Shown in pieces: positions 6,695 through 8,019 of a DNA stretch of 8,019 nucleotides. Source of the DNA: Candidatus Babelota bacterium. Lineage in GTDB: Bacteria > Dependentiae > Babeliae > Babeliales > JABCYS01. Position 1 is the stretch's first letter, and each line of letters opens with the position of its first letter. The stretch is from NCBI GenBank assembly GCA_013290085.1, contig JABCYS010000039.1, forward strand, positions 1 through 8,019, read 5' to 3'. The notes beneath the pieces are model-generated. The model saw only the letters and a list, made by a program, of their open reading frames with translations, ran no database searches and was not told where the DNA came from. The position numbers were made by a program, and so were the translations under genes.

Positions 6695-7333
6695 ATGAAT
6701 ACAAAAAAAATTACTCAAGCACTTACCATCATCATGTGCCTTTCTGCAGCAACACATGTGCCAGTGACCTGTGCACAACCAGCAGTCACTTCTCCCGTGG
6801 TTGCGGTTAAAAGTCAGGCTTCTCGGGTGCAGCAAATTACTGAGAAAATCAAAACAAAGTTCAGTGCGACAAAAAAATATGTTCGAGAGCATAAAGTAAA
6901 GGTCGGTGTAGGGGCTGGTATTACTATTGGTATACTAGCTTTGATATACGGTTTACTTTCGCCTCGAGAATACCCAACCCAACCAAATAACACTTTCGCA
7001 GGAATAAACAGACAACCCTGGTCTCCGCGTCCGGGCCCAGCCTCAAGGCCGAGGCCTTGGTGGCAAATGATAAGGACAAGAACCGGTGTATGGTTTAAAC
7101 ACCTATTCGAGCCTAAACAAGATAAAGCTCAGCAGCCTAATGTACCGCAACCGGTAGAGCCAAAGATTGAGCAGTCAAAAAGTACCCCGCCGGCAGCGCC
7201 AAATAACCCTGTGCAGCCAGAAAAACCTCGTCAGGCAGGTCTACTAAATCCTTTTGACGCAGTTATAGGCCAATATGAAGAGAAATATGTCAAAGCCAAG
7301 GGTGTTCCAGGTAGGGTGGGCGCAAAAGTTTAA
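6695..7333 (+). CDS. Protein G: exported single-TM protein with proline-rich tail, paralog of F, 212 aa
   Basis: Not recognised. The signal peptide spans about residues 1-27 (basic start, hydrophobic core, ending V-T-C26-A27 before QPA, a plausible signal peptidase I site). A basic helical stretch follows (43-67, ending KKYVREHK), then a TM segment at about 68-88 starting VKVGVGAG. The rest is a low-complexity tail: W/R/P-rich at about 103-118 (PRPGPASRPRPWW), then P/Q/K-rich at about 137-190. The C-terminus resumes ordered-looking sequence (LNPFDAVIGQYEEKYVKAKG). The basic stretch plus GVGA-TM unit parallels F residues 38-84, so the two genes probably arose by duplication and diverged in their tails. 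AGGG five bases upstream of the ATG supports the start. No catalytic motif is visible. Pro-rich tails of this sort often span an envelope layer or bind partners; that is inference. Confidence 0.8.
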   Translation: MNTKKITQALTIIMCLSAATHVPVTCAQPAVTSPVVAVKSQASRVQQITEKIKTKFSATKKYVREHKVKVGVGAGITIGILALIYGLLSPREYPTQPNNTFAGINRQPWSPRPGPASRPRPWWQMIRTRTGVWFKHLFEPKQDKAQQPNVPQPVEPKIEQSKSTPPAAPNNPVQPEKPRQAGLLNPFDAVIGQYEEKYVKAKGVPGRVGAKV

Positions 7334-7356
7334 CCCATTAGACTCCCTAATAGGTT
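7332..7356 (+). terminator. Inverted repeat at the stop of G, possible weak terminator
   Basis: AACCCATTAG (7332-7341) and CTAATAGGTT (7347-7356) pair at nine of ten positions (one C-A mismatch) around a five-base loop. The hairpin starts inside the TAA of G. Only three T follow, so it may be a mRNA 3'-end stabilising hairpin rather than a strong terminator. Confidence 0.4.
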
Positions 7357-7421
7357 TCCGCTAGACTCAATGTAGTTAACATTATTTTTTGAAAGGTTCT
7401 CTATCGCTCATATTCCCTGAT

Positions 7422-7439
7422 ACACGGTTACGTGTTTTT
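7422..7439 (+). terminator. Small hairpin with T-run before H: terminator of F-G or leader attenuator of H
   Basis: ACACG (7422-7426), loop GTTA, CGTGT (7431-7435), with T continuing to 7439. The five-base-pair stem with a tetraloop and T-run could end the F-G transcript. A possible -35 TTGAAA (7389-7394) with a poor -10 TATTCC (7411-7416) lies just upstream. If that promoter is used, the hairpin would be at the very start of the H leader and would act differently. Confidence 0.35.
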
Positions 7440-7488
7440 CTCATCTTAGTTGTAATTTTTAATATTATTTTTTTTATTTGAAGAATTT

Positions 7489-7920
7489 ATGAATATATAC
7501 GTTGGAAATCTATCTCGTTTTGTAACAGAAGAAGCGTTGAGAAATCTTTTTGCAGGGTTTGGTCAAGTGACCACCGTGCGTCTCATTAAAGACAAATTTA
7601 GTGGTGAACCAAGAGGTTTTGGATTCGTTGAAATGCCTAACAATGAAGAAGCTGAAAAGGCTATCGCAGCTCTTAACGGTTCTGACTTTGAAGGACAAAG
7701 CCTTAAAGTTAACGAAGCTCGTCCACCTCAACAACGCCCTAACGGCGGTAGCCGTGGTTTCGGCGGCCCTCGTGGCGGCGGTTCTCGTGGTGGCTTCAGT
7801 CGTGGCGGCGGTGACCGTAACGGCGGCAGTGATCGCGGTGGTGACCGTGGTGGCTTCAGTCGTGGTGGCTACAGTCGTAGCGGCGGCGACAGCAATGGCG
7901 GCGGATTTGGCGGCTACTAA
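7489..7920 (+). CDS. Protein H: single-RRM RNA-binding protein with Gly/Arg/Ser-rich tail, 143 aa
   Basis: Residues 1-80 form an RNA recognition motif. RNP2 is I3-Y-V-G-N-L8 and RNP1 is R42-G-F-G-F-V-E-M49, with the RNA-stacking aromatics Y4, F44 and F46 all present. The helices and strands follow in order (TEEALRNLFAGFGQV, VRLIKDKFSGEPRGFGFVEM, EEAEKAIAALNG, LKVNEARP). Residues 84-143 are a low-complexity tail of GG, RGG, SRGG and GDR units ending GGFGGY. This is the layout of bacterial glycine-rich RRM proteins, which bind single-stranded RNA in the cytoplasm; cyanobacterial members are linked to cold response and mRNA localisation. The target is unknown here. The start is clear because RNP2 begins at residue 3; GAAG five bases upstream serves as a modest ribosome site. 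It stands alone, with hairpins before it and a terminator after it. Long ORFs in other frames here are artefacts of GGN/CGN codon repetition. Confidence 0.93.
   Translation: MNIYVGNLSRFVTEEALRNLFAGFGQVTTVRLIKDKFSGEPRGFGFVEMPNNEEAEKAIAALNGSDFEGQSLKVNEARPPQQRPNGGSRGFGGPRGGGSRGGFSRGGGDRNGGSDRGGDRGGFSRGGYSRSGGDSNGGGFGGY
7786..7905 (+). repeat. Two imperfect 60-bp tandem copies in the tail of H
   Basis: The 20-base sequence CGTGGTGGCTTCAGTCGTGG occurs at 7786-7805 and again exactly 60 bp later at 7846-7865, and the remainder of each 60-bp unit is related. In protein this is a 20-residue unit, beginning RGGFSRGG, at residues 100-119 and 120-139. The spacing keeps the frame, so the copy number could change without disrupting H. 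Confidence 0.7.
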
Positions 7921-7933
7921 GTTAGCGACCAAA

Positions 7934-7950
7934 TAAGCTCATTTAGCTTA
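7934..7950 (+). repeat. Short inverted repeat after H
   Basis: TAAGCT (7934-7939) and AGCTTA (7945-7950) flank a five-base loop CATTT. The hairpin lies between the H stop and the terminator and may support the 3' end of the mRNA. Confidence 0.4.
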
Positions 7951-7956
7951 GAAATA

Positions 7957-7992
7957 AAAAAGCCCATCCGAAGAAACTCGGGTGGGCTTTTT
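7957..7992 (+). terminator. Strong rho-independent terminator after H, possibly bidirectional
   Basis: AGCCCATCCG (7961-7970) pairs with CGGGTGGGCT (7979-7988) with one T-G wobble around an eight-base loop. An A-run before (7956-7960) and T-run after (7988-7992) extend the stem and would allow termination on both strands. Nothing recognisable follows in 7993-8019. Confidence 0.9.
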
Positions 7993-8019
7993 GCTTGCTA
8001 AATTTCTTAAAATTATCTC

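Noticed and set aside
6174..6780. Lipoprotein signals in F (ALCG) and G (VTCA)
   Set aside because: The residues before the Cys (Leu in F, Thr in G) do not fit the lipobox, which wants Gly/Ala/Ser at -1; ordinary signal peptidase I cleavage is more likely.
7510..7932. Long minus-strand ORF opposite H, and a plus-strand ORF in another frame (7601-7936)
   Set aside because: Both translate the GGN/CGN repeat codons of the H tail into Ala/Thr/Val-rich low-complexity sequence; the RRM frame with intact RNP1 and RNP2 is the real gene.

Overview
The window is bacterial, densely coding and rich in A/T homopolymers. It contains no RNA gene, transposase, CRISPR array or phage gene. Secreted single-TM proteins, a bacterial RRM/glycine-rich protein and expanded membrane glycosyltransferases would fit a host-associated Gram-negative-type lineage such as Candidatus Dependentiae (TM6). 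That placement is a weak inference from gene content; there is no marker gene here.

Left part (1-3505, minus strand): three tandem paralogous multispanning membrane proteins, here called A (cut by the left edge), B and C, transcribed C>B>A. They share an N-terminal block around a DD-x-G-x-Y motif, an HYIR-x-x-SG motif, and a polar loop with Y-x-G-[LF]-G-x3-N-D-x-G-x3-[DN]-D. The same loop pattern, without gaps, occurs in D on the other strand. A, B and C therefore look like divergent GT-C-type membrane glycosyltransferases that lack the first TM helix. The 184-bp gap between C and B is not empty. Starting in an ATGA overlap with the stop of C, it holds about the first 22 codons of a family 2 glycosyltransferase, frameshifted and then lost. 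This remnant resembles the N-terminus of E.

Middle (3650-5992, plus strand): D is a 469-aa GT-C-like membrane glycosyltransferase. E, 3 bp downstream, is a complete GtrB/DPM1-like polyprenyl-phosphate sugar synthase. A rho-independent terminator follows E. The likely division of labour is that E charges a polyprenyl phosphate with a sugar at the cytoplasmic face. D, and perhaps A-C, would then use such lipid-linked sugars outside the membrane. The C-remnant pair mirrors D-E, so the locus probably grew by duplication of a GT-C/GT2 cassette followed by loss of the second synthase.

Right part (5993-8019, plus strand): behind a good sigma70-like promoter lie F and G, two small unrecognised exported proteins. 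They share a layout (signal peptide with a Cys near its end, basic helical stretch, one TM segment opening with GVGA, soluble tail). H is a single-RRM RNA-binding protein with a repetitive Gly/Arg/Ser tail, closed by a strong terminator. Small hairpins occupy the G-H gap. The last 27 bases show nothing recognisable.
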